Source: Burkholderiales bacterium (GTDB taxonomy: Bacteria; Pseudomonadota; Gammaproteobacteria; Burkholderiales; Burkholderiaceae_C). From it: a stretch of DNA of 64,000 bases. The first letter of the stretch is position 1. Each line of letters begins with the position of its first letter. The position numbers were made by a program, and so were the translations under genes. The DNA lies in the NCBI GenBank assembly GCA_021414305.1, contig JAIOOS010000027.1, positions 124,001-188,000 of the forward strand, given 5' to 3'. Below are positions 39,708 through 52,383 of the stretch, in pieces. The notes beneath the pieces are model-generated. The model was not told the DNA's origin and did no database searches. It saw only the letters and a list, made by a program, of their open reading frames with translations.

Positions 39708-40382
39708 ATGCTCCTCGACTTCCTGCCGATCGTCCTGTTCTTCGTCAGCTACTTCGTGGCCAACGCCAATGCCGAAGCGGCGGCGCGGTTCGCCACCGAG
39801 CATCTCGGCGCCATCGTCTCGGGCGGCGTCGTCGCCTCGGATGTCGCCCCGGTGCTGCTCGCGACCGTGGTGGTCTGCGCGGCGACGCTGCTGCAGATCA
39901 CGGCCCAGCTGGTGATGCGCAAGAAGGTGCATACGCTGCTCTGGGTCACCTTCGCGCTCGTCACCGTGCTCGGCGGCCTGACCGTCTGGTTCCACAACCC
40001 GACCTTCATCAAGTGGAAGCCGAGCGCCGTCTGCTGGGCGATGGCGCTGGTGCTGCTGGTCAGCCAGCTGATCGGCAAGAACCTGCTGCGCACGCTGGTC
40101 GGAAAGCAGTTGCAGCTGCCCGACGTGGTCTGGCAGCGGCTCGGCTTCGCCTGGATCCTGTTCCTCACGCTGACCGGCGTGGCCAACCTGTACGTGGCCT
40201 ACACCTTCTCCACCTCCACCTGGGTCAGCTTCAAGGTCTTCGGCCTGACGGCGCTCAACCTGCTGTTCATCGTCGTCCAGGGCTTCTACATCTCCCGCTA
40301 CCTGGACGACGAGGAGCCGGCGCCGGCGCCGGCGCTGGCCCGGGGCGACAAGGCCGTGGCGGCGGAATCGAGGCCGGGTTGA
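39708..40382 (+). CDS. yciB: Septation protein A / inner membrane protein YciB
   Basis: MLLDFLPIVLFFVSYFVA, FIKWKPSAVCWAMALVLLVSQLIGKNLL. Confidence 0.93.
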   Translation: MLLDFLPIVLFFVSYFVANANAEAAARFATEHLGAIVSGGVVASDVAPVLLATVVVCAATLLQITAQLVMRKKVHTLLWVTFALVTVLGGLTVWFHNPTFIKWKPSAVCWAMALVLLVSQLIGKNLLRTLVGKQLQLPDVVWQRLGFAWILFLTLTGVANLYVAYTFSTSTWVSFKVFGLTALNLLFIVVQGFYISRYLDDEEPAPAPALARGDKAVAAESRPG

Positions 40383-40645
40383 GCGTCTCCGCCGCAGACA
40401 TCGACACCGCGCTGCGCGAGGCCCTGGCGCCGACGGCGCTCGAGGTCCAGGACGACAGCCACCTCCATGCCGGCCACGCCGGGGCGCGGGAGGGGCGTCA
40501 CTTCAGCGTGCGGATCACGAGCGCCGGCTTCGAAGGCCTGAGCAGGGTGGCCCGGCATCGCCTCGTATATGATGCCCTGCACTCCCTGATGCCGCGCGGG
40601 ATCCACGCCCTCGCCATCGACGCCCGAGTCCCGGACGAACCCTGA
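40379..40645 (+). CDS. BolA family protein
   Basis: TTG start overlapping yciB stop; DDSHLHAGHAGAREGRHFSVRITSAGFEGLSRVARHRLVYDAL. Confidence 0.82.
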   Translation: MSVSAADIDTALREALAPTALEVQDDSHLHAGHAGAREGRHFSVRITSAGFEGLSRVARHRLVYDALHSLMPRGIHALAIDARVPDEP

Positions 40646-40727
40646 TCCCCCCGCGCTCTCCGCCGCGTCTGCCCGCGCTCCGCAGGGCTCCGTTCCCAAC
40701 CCGTCAAAGCCCGAAAGGCTCCCGTTC

Positions 40728-41552
40728 ATGATGAAGAAGCGTTTTCTCGCCGCCAGCGTTGCACTGGCCGCATTCGCCGCCGCCGGGCTCGCCCCGTTCG
40801 CCGCCCAGGCCCAGAACATCGCCGTCGTCAACGGCAAGCCGGTGCCGAAGTCGCGCGCCGATGCGGTGATCACCCAGGTGCAGAAGCAGGCGGCGCAGCG
40901 CGGCCAGCAACTCCCGCCCGACATCGACAAGCTGGTGCGCGACAAGGTCGTCACCGACGAGATCCTGGTCCAGGAGGCCGAGCGCCGCGGCCTCGCCGCC
41001 TCGAGCGACTTCAAGCAGCAGATGGAGATCGCCCGGCAGAGCATCCTGATCAGCCTGCTCGCCACCGACGTGGACAAGAAGGCGGTCGTCACCGACGCCG
41101 AGGTCCAGGCCGAGTACGACAAGTTCAAGGCCCAGGCCAGCGGCACCGAATACCGCGTTCGCCACATCCTGGTCGAGAAGGAAGACGAAGCCAAGGCGAT
41201 CGTCGCCCAGCTCAAGGCCGGCGCGAAGTTCGAGGACCTGGCGAAGAAGAACTCCAAGGATCCGGGCTCGGCCGAGAACGGCGGCGACCTCGATTTCGCC
41301 AACGCCGGATCCTACGTGCCCGAGTTCTCGCAGGCCATGGTCAAGCTGACCAAGGGCGCCTACACCGAGGTGCCGGTGAAGACCCAATTCGGCTACCACA
41401 TCATCAAGCTCGAGGACACGCGCGAAGCGAAGTTCCCGCCGCTCGCCGAAGTGAAGCCGCAGATCCAGCAGCGCCTCGCGCAGCAGAAGGCCACCGCGTT
41501 CCGCGACGAGCTCCGCGCCAAGGCGAAGACCGACTACAAGTTCAGCAACTGA
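40728..41552 (+). CDS. Peptidylprolyl isomerase (parvulin/PpiC) with signal peptide
   Basis: RVRHILVEKEDEAKAIVAQLKAGAKFEDLAKKNSKDPGSAENGGDLDF...TQFGYHIIKLED. Confidence 0.93.
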   Translation: MMKKRFLAASVALAAFAAAGLAPFAAQAQNIAVVNGKPVPKSRADAVITQVQKQAAQRGQQLPPDIDKLVRDKVVTDEILVQEAERRGLAASSDFKQQMEIARQSILISLLATDVDKKAVVTDAEVQAEYDKFKAQASGTEYRVRHILVEKEDEAKAIVAQLKAGAKFEDLAKKNSKDPGSAENGGDLDFANAGSYVPEFSQAMVKLTKGAYTEVPVKTQFGYHIIKLEDTREAKFPPLAEVKPQIQQRLAQQKATAFRDELRAKAKTDYKFSN

Positions 41553-41555
41553 CCT

Positions 41556-42227
41556 TCAGGCGAGGATCCGGCCCGCCTCGATCCGGAGCTGCTGATCGCA
41601 GCGGGCGGCGATGGTGCTGTCATGGGTGACCAGCACCAGCGTCGTTCCGGCCTCGCGGTTCAGCTCGAACATCAGCGCCATCACGGTCTCGCCGGTGGCG
41701 AAGTCGAGGCTGCCGGTGGGCTCGTCGGCCAGCAGGAGCGCCGGCTTGACGACGAAGGCGCGGGCCAGGGCGACGCGCTGCTGCTCGCCGCCCGAGAGCA
41801 CGCGCGGATAGTGGCGCAGCCGTTCGCCGAGGCCCACGTGCTTCAGCATCTCGGTCGCCAGCGCCCGCGCGTCGGGGCGGCCCTGCAGCTCGAGGGGAAG
41901 CATCACGTTCTCGAGCGCATTGAGGTTGGCCAGCAGCTGGAAGCTCTGGAAGACGAAGCCCACGCGCTCGGCGCGCACCGCGGCGCGCGCATCCTCGTCG
42001 ATCGCGAACAGGTCGATGCCCGCCAGCCGCACCGTGCCTTCGCTCGGCGTGTCGAGGCCGGCGATGATCGACAGCAGCGTGCTCTTGCCCGAGCCCGAGG
42101 CGCCGACGATCGCGACCGAGCGCTCGCGCGCCAGGGTGAAATCGATGTCGTGGAGAATCGTCAGGGTGCCGGTCGAATCCTGGACGCGCTTGGTCAGGCG
42201 CTCGACGGCGATGATGGGTTCGGACAT
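41556..42227 (-). CDS. ybbA: ABC transporter ATP-binding protein (YbbA-like)
   Basis: [55 protein letters not shown]; divergent from tesA as in other proteobacteria. Confidence 0.87.
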   Translation of the reverse strand: MSEPIIAVERLTKRVQDSTGTLTILHDIDFTLARERSVAIVGASGSGKSTLLSIIAGLDTPSEGTVRLAGIDLFAIDEDARAAVRAERVGFVFQSFQLLANLNALENVMLPLELQGRPDARALATEMLKHVGLGERLRHYPRVLSGGEQQRVALARAFVVKPALLLADEPTGSLDFATGETVMALMFELNREAGTTLVLVTHDSTIAARCDQQLRIEAGRILA

Positions 42228-42912
42228 GGATGAGGCTGGAGTTCTTCTCGTGAGGGCGCGTCGCCGCTGGCTCGCGCACTGTAGCGCGGCCTTCCTCGCC
42301 GCCGCGGGGCTCGCCGGATTGCCCTCGTTCGCCGTTGCCGCCACCGGCGCGAAGGCGCACACCATCCTGGTCGTCGGCGACAGTCTCTCGGCCGAATACG
42401 GCCTGCAGCGAGGCAGCGGCTGGGTCGCGCTGCTCGAGGCGCGGCTGGCGCGCGAGCGGCCGGGCACCGGCGTCGTCAACGCCAGCATCAGCGGCGACAC
42501 CACCGCGGGCGGAATCGCCAGGCTGCCCGCCTTGCTGCGCCAGCACAAGCCGACGGTTGTGGTGCTCGAGCTCGGCGGCAACGACGCGCTGCGCGGCCTG
42601 CCGATCGAGACGACGCGCAGCAACCTGGTCGAGATGGCCAAGCTCGCCAAGGCCGCCGGTGCCCGGCTCCTGATCCTCGGGATGCAGATTCCGCCCAACT
42701 ACGGCCGCAGCTACGGCGAGCGCTTCGCGGCGATGTTCGACGAGGTCTCGCGCAGCCAGGGCGCGGCGCTGGTGCCGTTCCTGCTGAAAGGCGTCGCCGA
42801 CATCCCGCAGGCGGAGACGATGTTCCAGGCGGACCGGATCCATCCGCTGGCGAAGGCGCACCCGATCATCCTGGCCAACGTCTGGCCGGTGCTCGAACCG
42901 CTGCTCAAGTAG
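42226..42912 (+). CDS. tesA: Arylesterase / TesA-type SGNH hydrolase
   Basis: ILVVGDSLSAEYGL, VVLELGGNDALRGLP, DRIHPLAKAH; possible alternative GTG start at 42250. Confidence 0.88.
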   Translation: MDEAGVLLVRARRRWLAHCSAAFLAAAGLAGLPSFAVAATGAKAHTILVVGDSLSAEYGLQRGSGWVALLEARLARERPGTGVVNASISGDTTAGGIARLPALLRQHKPTVVVLELGGNDALRGLPIETTRSNLVEMAKLAKAAGARLLILGMQIPPNYGRSYGERFAAMFDEVSRSQGAALVPFLLKGVADIPQAETMFQADRIHPLAKAHPIILANVWPVLEPLLK

Positions 42913-42948
42913 CGGCTCGCCGCCCGGGGCCGGCCCCGGGCCCGGCGG

Positions 42949-45288
42949 CTAGCGCTGCTTCTCGCCCTTCTCGTTCCGATCCGGCCGGTCGGGCTTGTCG
43001 GCCCGTTCCGCCTTCGCGGGCTTGTCCTCGTGGCGCGGCGCGGGAGGCGGCGAAGCGGCCGGGGCCGGTGCGACCCGCGGCTCGGCGGCGCGGGCCGGCT
43101 GCGGGGCGGCGCGCGCGGGCAGCTCGGCGGCACGCGGCGGCATCGCAGCGCGCGCCGCTTCCTGCGCCTTCTCCCGGTCGACCGGTCGGGCGAGCACCCG
43201 CGGTGCGTCGGCCGGGCGCTCGATCTGCCGCACGGTCGGCGGCGGACGCGGCGCATCCGCGGCGCGCGGCTCGGCCCCGCGTCCCGAGGGCGGCGCGACC
43301 GGCGCGGCGCCGGTGACGGGAGGCGGCGGCACCGAGCCGGGACGGCCATGCGATTCGTCCGGCGTGCCGCGACGGCCGCCGCGCGTTCGATCGTCGGCTA
43401 CGGCCTGACGCGGCACGGCCGGCGTTGCCTGCTGGACGTTCGGCGCCGGCGGCGCGACCTGGGCATTCGGCGACGCCGGCGGCGCGCCGGGCGAAGCCTG
43501 CACGTTCGGCGCCGGCGGGGCATTCGGCTGCGGCGGACGCTGCTCGCCGGGTCGTTGCCCCTCGGCCCGACCGGATTCGGGACGCTGCCCGTCGGCCCGA
43601 CCGCCTTCCGGCCGGCCCTGCGGCGGCACCGCCTGCGCGGGTACCGCCTGCGTCGGCCGACCGGCCATCGCCGGCGAGCCCGGACGAACCGGCGCCGTGC
43701 CCGGCGCCGCGGCTGGCGTTCCCTGCGGCGCCGTCGCGCCGCCCTGGGGCGCAGCATTGCCTTGCGGCGCCGCGCCGGCCTGCGGCGACGTGCCGGGACC
43801 CTGCCCTCGCTCCTGGCCGGGACGGCCGCCGAACGCGCCCGGCGCCCGCCCTTCGAACGGCGGCCGGGTGATCGCGACCTTGCCTCCAGGCGGCCTGGCC
43901 GGCGCGGGCGGCGCCGCGACCGGCGGCGCGTTCATCGCCACCACCGGCTTGGCGTCGCTGACCAGCGCGCGAGCCTGCGGATCGTTGCGGAAGCGCGCCG
44001 CTTCGGCGGCGACCGGCTGCCGGCCGGTGAGCACGCTCGCCGGCACCACCGTCACCGCATGCGGGAACTTGCGGTTGGCGAAGTCGCGCCGATCGGCGGC
44101 GCCGTTGGTGTTGTTGACGATGGTCGTGATCTGGGTGACGTTGGTGACGTGGGTGACATTGATGTTGCGGACGTAGCGCGGGCTGCTGTAGCGATACGAA
44201 GGCACATAGACCTCGCGCGGCGCCAGCGGGAACCAGCCGACCGGCGGCGCGCCGCGGCCGCCGCCACCGATTGCGATCGACACGCCACCGACCCAGGCCA
44301 CCAGCGCCGGCGCATAGACCGGACGGGCGACGTAGGTCCCCGGCACCCAGCACCAGCGGCTGCGGTAGTTGACCCATCGTCCGTAGTGGAACGGGGCGAA
44401 GCCCCAGGGCGCGTCATCGACCCAGGTCCAGCCCCACGGCCGCACGTAGGCCCAGTGGCCGGCGCTGTAAGGCGCCCAGCCGACGGCGACGGCGCGCGGT
44501 GTCCAGATCGGGCCGTAGTCGGCGGTCTGCTCCCACTGGCCATAGCGGTCGAGGTCTTCGGCGCCGGTCATCTCCGGCGAGACGTAGCGCACCGCGGCGG
44601 TCGGCCGCACCTCGGCCCGGTCGCGCTCGGCGTTCCAGGCGGCGAAGGCGTCGCGCGCAGGCTCGACCATGTTGTATTGCGCGGCGCCGCTGGCGTCGAG
44701 CCAGAACTGCGCGTGCTGGCCGGCGGTCAGCGGCAGGGCGCTGTTGCGGCCTTCGAAGACCGCCTGCCCGGCATCGACCGTGAGGTCGCTGGTCTGCTCG
44801 AACCGATCGAAGCGGTAGCGGCCGACGCCCTGGGCGCGGAAGCGCCCCTCGTCGGTGTCGAGCACGAACTCGGCGACCGAGGGCGCGTTGCGCAGCCGCG
44901 CCGCGACGCTGCCCGAATGCAGGTGGACGTTGAAGACGTTGTCGTCGAGCAGCACGACCTCGAGCTCGCTCGCCGAGTCCAGGCGCAGCGTCGTCGAGCC
45001 GAGCGCCAGCTCGGCGTGCGCGCCGTTGTCGGTGGCGATCCGGTCGCCTGTGGTGAGCGGGCGATTGCGCGCGACCGCGACCCATTCGTTCGACTCGGGG
45101 CTGAACAGCCAGACCTGGCCGCTCATCTCGCTCAGCCGCGCCACCCGGTCGGGCGGATCGACGTCGGCGCCGCCCTGGGCGCGCGCCGCGAGCGAGGCGC
45201 CGAGGCAGAGCAGCGCCGAGAGGGCGACGGCGAGCATGCGGGTCCAGGACCCTGAAACGTTCGTCGCCACTGCGATGGTTCTTTTCAT
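42949..45288 (-). CDS. FecR-like / DUF6600 protein with long Pro/Ala/Gln-rich C-terminal tail
   Basis: N-term VARLSEMSGQVWLFSP FecR-like; Trp-rich YGPIWTPRAVAVGWAPYSAGHWAYVRPWGWTWVDDAPWGFAPFHYGRW; disordered C-terminus. Confidence 0.8.
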   Translation of the reverse strand: MKRTIAVATNVSGSWTRMLAVALSALLCLGASLAARAQGGADVDPPDRVARLSEMSGQVWLFSPESNEWVAVARNRPLTTGDRIATDNGAHAELALGSTTLRLDSASELEVVLLDDNVFNVHLHSGSVAARLRNAPSVAEFVLDTDEGRFRAQGVGRYRFDRFEQTSDLTVDAGQAVFEGRNSALPLTAGQHAQFWLDASGAAQYNMVEPARDAFAAWNAERDRAEVRPTAAVRYVSPEMTGAEDLDRYGQWEQTADYGPIWTPRAVAVGWAPYSAGHWAYVRPWGWTWVDDAPWGFAPFHYGRWVNYRSRWCWVPGTYVARPVYAPALVAWVGGVSIAIGGGGRGAPPVGWFPLAPREVYVPSYRYSSPRYVRNINVTHVTNVTQITTIVNNTNGAADRRDFANRKFPHAVTVVPASVLTGRQPVAAEAARFRNDPQARALVSDAKPVVAMNAPPVAAPPAPARPPGGKVAITRPPFEGRAPGAFGGRPGQERGQGPGTSPQAGAAPQGNAAPQGGATAPQGTPAAAPGTAPVRPGSPAMAGRPTQAVPAQAVPPQGRPEGGRADGQRPESGRAEGQRPGEQRPPQPNAPPAPNVQASPGAPPASPNAQVAPPAPNVQQATPAVPRQAVADDRTRGGRRGTPDESHGRPGSVPPPPVTGAAPVAPPSGRGAEPRAADAPRPPPTVRQIERPADAPRVLARPVDREKAQEAARAAMPPRAAELPARAAPQPARAAEPRVAPAPAASPPPAPRHEDKPAKAERADKPDRPDRNEKGEKQR

Positions 45289-45455
45289 GTTGAGCTCCGG
45301 TACCCGCCGCCTGCGCGGCCGCCTCGCCGACGGGCGAAGCGTCTTTCCTGAACGCTGCGTGCCTCGGCCCTGCCGACCGCAGCCCGCCTCCGACACGTTC
45401 CTTTACACGCCGCGGCGTCGTCCCACCCCGCTTCCGGGCAAGGACGGTGCCTGCC

Positions 45456-45992
45456 TCATTCGTCGCTTTCCGGGTCGAGCGCCGGAAACAGCACGCTGGT
45501 GAACCCGAACCGGCTGAAGTCGCGAATCCGCATCGGATAGAGCTTGCCGAGCAGGTGGTCGCATTCGTGCTGCACCACCCGGGCGTGGAAGGCGTCGGCC
45601 TCGCGCTCCAGCGGCGCGCCCTCGAGATCGAAGCCTCGGTAGCGGATGCGGGCCCAGCGGGGCACCACGCCGCGCATGCCGGGCACCGAGAGGCAGCCTT
45701 CCCAGCCCTCCTCCTCCAGGTCGCCGAGCGGCTCGATGCTCGGGTTGAGAAGCACCGTCTCGGGCACCGGCGGCGCATCGGGATAGCGGTCGTTGCGCCT
45801 GAAGCCGAAGATCACCAGCGCCAGGTCGACGCCGATCTGCGGCGCGGCGAGGCCGGCGCCGTTGACCGCGTGCATGGTCTCGAACATGTCGGCGACGAGG
45901 GCGCGCAGCTCGGGCGTGCCGAACTCCCGCACCGGCGCAGCGACGCGCAGGAGCCGCGGGTCGCCCATCTTCAGGATCTCGCGCACCGTCAT
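45456..45992 (-). CDS. def: Peptide deformylase
   Basis: [27 protein letters not shown] motifs; 178 aa. Confidence 0.93.
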   Translation of the reverse strand: MTVREILKMGDPRLLRVAAPVREFGTPELRALVADMFETMHAVNGAGLAAPQIGVDLALVIFGFRRNDRYPDAPPVPETVLLNPSIEPLGDLEEEGWEGCLSVPGMRGVVPRWARIRYRGFDLEGAPLEREADAFHARVVQHECDHLLGKLYPMRIRDFSRFGFTSVLFPALDPESDE

Positions 45993-46474
45993 GCCGACTT
46001 CCTCAGCGCCGCCACCACCTCGGGCGGCGCCTGAACCAGCTCGATCAGGACGCCCTCGCCGGCGATCGGAAACTCCTCGCTCGCCTTGGGATGGAGGAAG
46101 CAGACGTCGTGGCCCGCCGCCCCGGCGCGGATGCCGCCGGGGGCGAAGCGCACGCCGCGCGACGCCAGCCAGGCCACCGCCGCAGGCAGGTCGTCGATCC
46201 AGAGGCCGATGTGGTTCAGCGGCGTCGCGTGCACGGCCGGCTTGCCCTCGGGATCGATCGGCTCCATCAGGTCGACCTCGACCCGGGTCGGGCCGCTGCC
46301 GAGCGCGCAGATGTCCTCGTCGACGTTCTCGCGCTCGCTGCGAAAGCTGCCGGTGACCTCGAGGCCCAGCATCTCGACCCACAGGGTGCGCAGCGCCGCC
46401 TTGCTGCGCCCGCCGATCGCGACCTGCTGGATGCCGAGCACGGCGAAGGGCCGCTCGCTGGCGGTCGCCGTCAC
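45989..46474 (-). CDS. VOC family protein, methylmalonyl-CoA epimerase-like
   Basis: GTG start; IQQVAIG...[25 protein letters not shown]...HDVCFLHPK...GVLIELVQ; next to propionyl-CoA carboxylase. Confidence 0.72.
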   Translation of the reverse strand: MTATASERPFAVLGIQQVAIGGRSKAALRTLWVEMLGLEVTGSFRSERENVDEDICALGSGPTRVEVDLMEPIDPEGKPAVHATPLNHIGLWIDDLPAAVAWLASRGVRFAPGGIRAGAAGHDVCFLHPKASEEFPIAGEGVLIELVQAPPEVVAALRKSA

Positions 46475-48519
46475 GCCTTCGCTCCCGCGCTCTCGAACTC
46501 GAGGATGACGTCGTCGACGGCGAGGCTCGCCCCCTTCTGCGCCACCACCCGCGCGACCACGCCGGCATTGGCGGCGACCAGGATGTTCTCCATCTTCATG
46601 GCCTCGATCACCGCCAGCCGCTCGCCGGCGCGCACCGCCTGGCCGGCCGCGACGGCGACGTCGACCAGCAGGCCCGGCATCGGCGAGAGCAGGAAGCGCG
46701 ACAGGTCGGGCGGCGGCTTGAACGGCATCAGCGCCTGCAGCTCGGCGGCGCGCGGCGCCAGCACCCGCATCTCGACCTGGGCGCCGCCGTGGGCGACGCG
46801 ATAGGCGAGGCCGACCCGCTCGACCTGGGCGTGGAACGGCTTGCCGTCGGCCAGGCCTTCGGTTGCGACGTCGCGCAACGCGCTGGTGAGCGAGAGGCGG
46901 CGCGGCCGGCCGGCAATCGTCACCAGGTAGACGTCGCCCGCGACCTGCACGGTCGCCGGCGTCACGCTGCGCTTGCCGGCGGCGTCGACCTGCACGGCGA
47001 CGAACTCGTCGCCGATCCTGAGGCCGTGCCCCGGCAACTGGCCCGAGATGCCGGCCGAGCGCGAGAGAAGCCGGCGATTGGTCGCCACCGCCAGGGCAAG
47101 CAGGAAGTCGGGATCGGGATGCGCCGTCTGCGCCGGATCGAAGCCGTGCGCGAACTCCTGGGCGATGAAGCCGGTGTCGAAGTCGCCGGCGGCAAAGCGG
47201 GGATGCGCGAGCAGCGCCGACTGGAAGGCGATGTTGCTGGCGACGCCGCGGACGGTGAAGCCGCCGAGCGCGTTCTGCATGGTGGCGATCGCCGCCGCGC
47301 GGTCGACGCCGACGGCGATCAGCTTGCAGATCATCGAGTCGTAGTGGATCGGGATCTCGCCGCCCTCGTAGACGCCGGTGTCGACGCGCACGCCCGTGGC
47401 GCCCAGGCGCGGCTCGCCGGCGAAAAGGGTCTGCGGCGGCGGTCGGAACGTCACCAGCCGGCCGGTGCTCGGCAGGAAGCCGCGCTGCGGATCCTCGGCG
47501 TTGATCCGGCACTCGATCGCCCAGCCCCGCCGCGGGATCTGCGCCTGCGTGAAGGCGAGCTTCTCGCCCGCGGCGACGCGGATCATCTGCTCTACAAGGT
47601 CGAGCCCGGTGATCGACTCGGTGACCGGGTGCTCGACCTGCAGCCGCGTGTTCATCTCGAGGAAGAAGAAACTCTTGTCCTTGCCGACGACGAACTCGAC
47701 CGTGCCCGCCGACTGGTAGTTCACCGCCCTGGCCAGCGCGACCGCCTGCTCGCCCATCGCCTTGCGGGTGGCGTCGTCGAGGAACGGGCTCGGCGCCTCC
47801 TCCACCACCTTCTGGTGCCGGCGCTGGATCGAGCACTCCCGTTCCCAGAGGTAGACGCAGTTGCCGTGCGCGTCGCCGAGCACCTGGATCTCGATGTGCC
47901 GCGGCTGCTCGACGAACTTCTCGATGAAGATCCGGTCGTCGCCGAACGCCGCCTTGGCCTCGTTGCGACAGGAGACAAAGCCTTCCTTGGCCTGCACGTC
48001 GTCCCAGGCGACGCGCAGGCCCTTGCCGCCACCGCCGGCCGACGCCTTGATCATCACCGGGTAGCCGATCGTCCTGGCGATCGCGACCGCGGACTCGGCG
48101 CTCTCGATCGCCTCGTTGTGGCCGGGGATGGTCGACACCTTCGCCGCCATCGCCAGCTTCTTCGAGGCGATCTTGTCGCCCATCGCCGCGATCGAGGCGT
48201 GCTTCGGGCCGATGAAGACGATGCCCTCCTCCTCGACCCGGCGGGCGAACACCTCGTTCTCGGAGAGGAAGCCGTAGCCGGGATGCACCGCCTCGGCGCC
48301 GGTCTGCTTGCAGGCGGCAATGATCCTGTCCATGGAGAGGTACGAGTCGCGGCTCGCGGCCGCGCCGATCAGCACCGCTTCGTCGGCAAGCTCGACATGC
48401 AGCGCATCCCGGTCGGCCTCCGAGTAGACGGCGACGGTGCCGATGCCGAGGCGCTTCGCGGTCTTGATGACGCGGCAGGCGATCTCGCCACGGTTGGCGA
48501 TCAGGATCTTCTTGAACAT
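46471..48519 (-). CDS. Acyl-CoA (probably propionyl-CoA) carboxylase biotin carboxylase/BCCP subunit
   Basis: [26 protein letters not shown]...[11 protein letters not shown]-terminal [11 protein letters not shown]. Confidence 0.93.
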   Translation of the reverse strand: MFKKILIANRGEIACRVIKTAKRLGIGTVAVYSEADRDALHVELADEAVLIGAAASRDSYLSMDRIIAACKQTGAEAVHPGYGFLSENEVFARRVEEEGIVFIGPKHASIAAMGDKIASKKLAMAAKVSTIPGHNEAIESAESAVAIARTIGYPVMIKASAGGGGKGLRVAWDDVQAKEGFVSCRNEAKAAFGDDRIFIEKFVEQPRHIEIQVLGDAHGNCVYLWERECSIQRRHQKVVEEAPSPFLDDATRKAMGEQAVALARAVNYQSAGTVEFVVGKDKSFFFLEMNTRLQVEHPVTESITGLDLVEQMIRVAAGEKLAFTQAQIPRRGWAIECRINAEDPQRGFLPSTGRLVTFRPPPQTLFAGEPRLGATGVRVDTGVYEGGEIPIHYDSMICKLIAVGVDRAAAIATMQNALGGFTVRGVASNIAFQSALLAHPRFAAGDFDTGFIAQEFAHGFDPAQTAHPDPDFLLALAVATNRRLLSRSAGISGQLPGHGLRIGDEFVAVQVDAAGKRSVTPATVQVAGDVYLVTIAGRPRRLSLTSALRDVATEGLADGKPFHAQVERVGLAYRVAHGGAQVEMRVLAPRAAELQALMPFKPPPDLSRFLLSPMPGLLVDVAVAAGQAVRAGERLAVIEAMKMENILVAANAGVVARVVAQKGASLAVDDVILEFESAGAKA

Positions 48520-48698
48520 GCGTGGTGCGTTCTCCGGGCTCGGAGTATGCCGAAGCGCCGGGTGGTGCCGTCCACGGGGCTGCCGCCGAAGGCCCCGAAT
48601 GGCCCGTCGTCGCGGCGGCGATGGTCCTTTTGGCCGATGCCGTGCGCCCGACGGGTCGGCACGATGCCCACCTTCGCCACTCTGCCTGGAACGACGCC

Positions 48699-49739
48699 AT
48701 GCTTTCCCGACTGCTCCGCCCGGTGCCGCTGATCCTGCTCACGCTCGGCGCCATCCTGATGATCGCCATGACGCCGGCCGACGCCGCCGACACCGCGCGC
48801 CGGCTGAAGATCGACCTCGAGGTGCGGCGCGACGGCAGCGTCCAGCAAGGCGCCGAGCAGGGCCGCGGCAAGCTCGTGCAGCAGCTCACGCTGACGGCGG
48901 TGCTGCACTCCGACGGCACGCCGATGGTGAACAACCCGCTCGACCCCGAGGACGGCAAGCGCCAGTTCGAGCGCGCCCAGCGCAGCCAGCAGAAGGTGCA
49001 GGCGGCGCAGGCGCGGGTGGGCAATGCGCCCGCTCCCGCGCCCGACATGGCGGGGATGCAGGCGCGCGCCCAGCAGCTCATGGCCAAGTGCGGCCAGGAC
49101 CGCGAGTGCCTGATGCGCGAGGCCTCGGCGATGAGCGCGGCCCAGGCCGCCGGCGGCGATCGCGCGACCCAGGCTCGGCTGCAGGCCTACGGCCAGGCCG
49201 CCGCGGCCTGCGAACGGCAGCAGGGCAAGGCGCGCGACGCCTGCCAGGCCGAGGCTCGGCGCAAAGCGGGCGGCGGCGAGGACGAGCCCGACGACGTGGT
49301 CGAGACGCCCTATCTGATGTTTACAGGCCGCGCCGCCTGCCGCCTGGAAGCGACCGTGAAGATCGACAACCGCGTCGAAGGCAGCTTCAACGACGTGCAG
49401 GGCGTGGTGCCCTTCACCGAGACGACGCAGGCGCAGCAGGCGCGCCGCGACGAGGTGCTGTGCCCGATGCTGCAGGTCGTGCTCGACCAGCGCAACGGGC
49501 GCCTGTGGACGCACGTGATGGCGGTCGATTCCGCGAACGGCGTCAACGTGCGCAGCGAGAAGGGCCGCGCGCCGCAACGCAGCGAAGGACCGGTGTCGCT
49601 GCGCTGGATGGAAGCAGGCCCCTGGATCCAGCAGCGCCTGAGCAACCTCAGCGCCGGCGGCGAAGACCGCGTCCAGGTGCCGGTCGCCGGTGGCGGCCAG
49701 GCCGAGGCGGTGCTGCGCTGGCGCTTCGAGCCGCTCTGA
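48699..49739 (+). CDS. Hypothetical secreted protein, Gln/Ala-rich central region
   Basis: ATG at 48699, signal peptide [31 protein letters not shown]; no family recognised. Confidence 0.65.
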   Translation: MLSRLLRPVPLILLTLGAILMIAMTPADAADTARRLKIDLEVRRDGSVQQGAEQGRGKLVQQLTLTAVLHSDGTPMVNNPLDPEDGKRQFERAQRSQQKVQAAQARVGNAPAPAPDMAGMQARAQQLMAKCGQDRECLMREASAMSAAQAAGGDRATQARLQAYGQAAAACERQQGKARDACQAEARRKAGGGEDEPDDVVETPYLMFTGRAACRLEATVKIDNRVEGSFNDVQGVVPFTETTQAQQARRDEVLCPMLQVVLDQRNGRLWTHVMAVDSANGVNVRSEKGRAPQRSEGPVSLRWMEAGPWIQQRLSNLSAGGEDRVQVPVAGGGQAEAVLRWRFEPL

Positions 49740-49784
49740 ACTGCGGACCGTGGCCTGCCAGCCCGGTCCGCGCGCGCCGCCGGC

Positions 49785-51317
<1,533 letters not shown>

Positions 51318-51332
51318 GAGCGTCCTTCTTCT

Positions 51333-52367
51333 TCAGGCGTGACCATTGTCCGCGTCCGGCTCGCCGGCAAAGGCGCGCAGCAGTCTCCGCGCCGCGACCG
51401 AGACCGGCAGCCGGCCGGCGTCGACGCCCTCCAGCATCGCCGGCAGCATGCGCTGCACCGCGGGGTGCGCGCGAAATCGCTCGGCGAGACCGGCGTCGAC
51501 GCGCTCCCACAGCCAGGCGCGCGACTGCGTCTCGCGCCGCCGGGCGATCGCGCCGCTGGCGCTTCGCTCGGCGGCCCAGGCCGCCGCCGCCGCCCAGACC
51601 GCGCCGACCTGAGCGGCGTCGATCGCACTGGTCGCCAGCACGCGCGGCCGCCCGGCCGCGCCCTCGCGCGGGCTAGCCATCCGCATCGCCGATTCGAGCT
51701 GGCCGACCGCGCGCGCCGCCGCCGCCGGATCGAGGTCGGCCTTGTTCACGACCACCAGGTCGGCGAGCTCGAGCACGCCCTTCTTGATCGCCTGCAGGTC
51801 GTCGCCGGCGTTCGGCAGCTGCATCAGGATGAACAGGTCGGTCATGCCGGCGACCGCGGCCTCGCTCTGGCCGACGCCCACGGTCTCGACAACGACGAGG
51901 TCGTAGCCGGCGGCCTCGACCACCCGGATCGCCTCGCGCGTCGCCGCGGCCACGCCGCCGAGCGTGCCGCCGCTCGGGCTCGGCCGGACGAAAGCGCGTT
52001 CGTGCACCGAGAGCCGCTCCATGCGCGTCTTGTCGCCGAGGATCGAGCCGCCCGAGAGCTTCGAGCTCGGGTCGACCGCGAGCACCGCGACACGGTGACC
52101 CTGGGCTATCAACACGAGGCCGAGGGTCTCGATGAAGGTCGACTTGCCGACCCCCGGAACGCCCGAGATGCCGACGCGCAAGGCCGGCGCGGCCGGCACC
52201 GGCAAGGCGGCGAGCAGCGCATCGGCGCGCTCGCGATGGTCGGCGCGGGTCGATTCGAGCAGGGTGATCGCCTTGGCGACTGCCCGGCGCTGGCGCTCGC
52301 CGCTGGCCGCCGAGACGTCGTCGCACAGGCTCTGGTCGGCGGCTGCCAGGGTCGCCATCGCGCTCAT
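51333..52367 (-). CDS. meaB: Methylmalonyl-CoA mutase-associated GTPase MeaB
   Basis: [62 protein letters not shown]. Confidence 0.93.
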   Translation of the reverse strand: MSAMATLAAADQSLCDDVSAASGERQRRAVAKAITLLESTRADHRERADALLAALPVPAAPALRVGISGVPGVGKSTFIETLGLVLIAQGHRVAVLAVDPSSKLSGGSILGDKTRMERLSVHERAFVRPSPSGGTLGGVAAATREAIRVVEAAGYDLVVVETVGVGQSEAAVAGMTDLFILMQLPNAGDDLQAIKKGVLELADLVVVNKADLDPAAAARAVGQLESAMRMASPREGAAGRPRVLATSAIDAAQVGAVWAAAAAWAAERSASGAIARRRETQSRAWLWERVDAGLAERFRAHPAVQRMLPAMLEGVDAGRLPVSVAARRLLRAFAGEPDADNGHA

Positions 52368-52383
52368 CGTCGCGCCGTCGCCT

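Noticed and set aside
45989-49087. 1032-aa ORF ending in the VOC protein
   Set aside because: Only the last ~161 residues (from GTG at 46474) are real; the rest is an alternate frame of the biotin carboxylase and antisense of the hypothetical gene.
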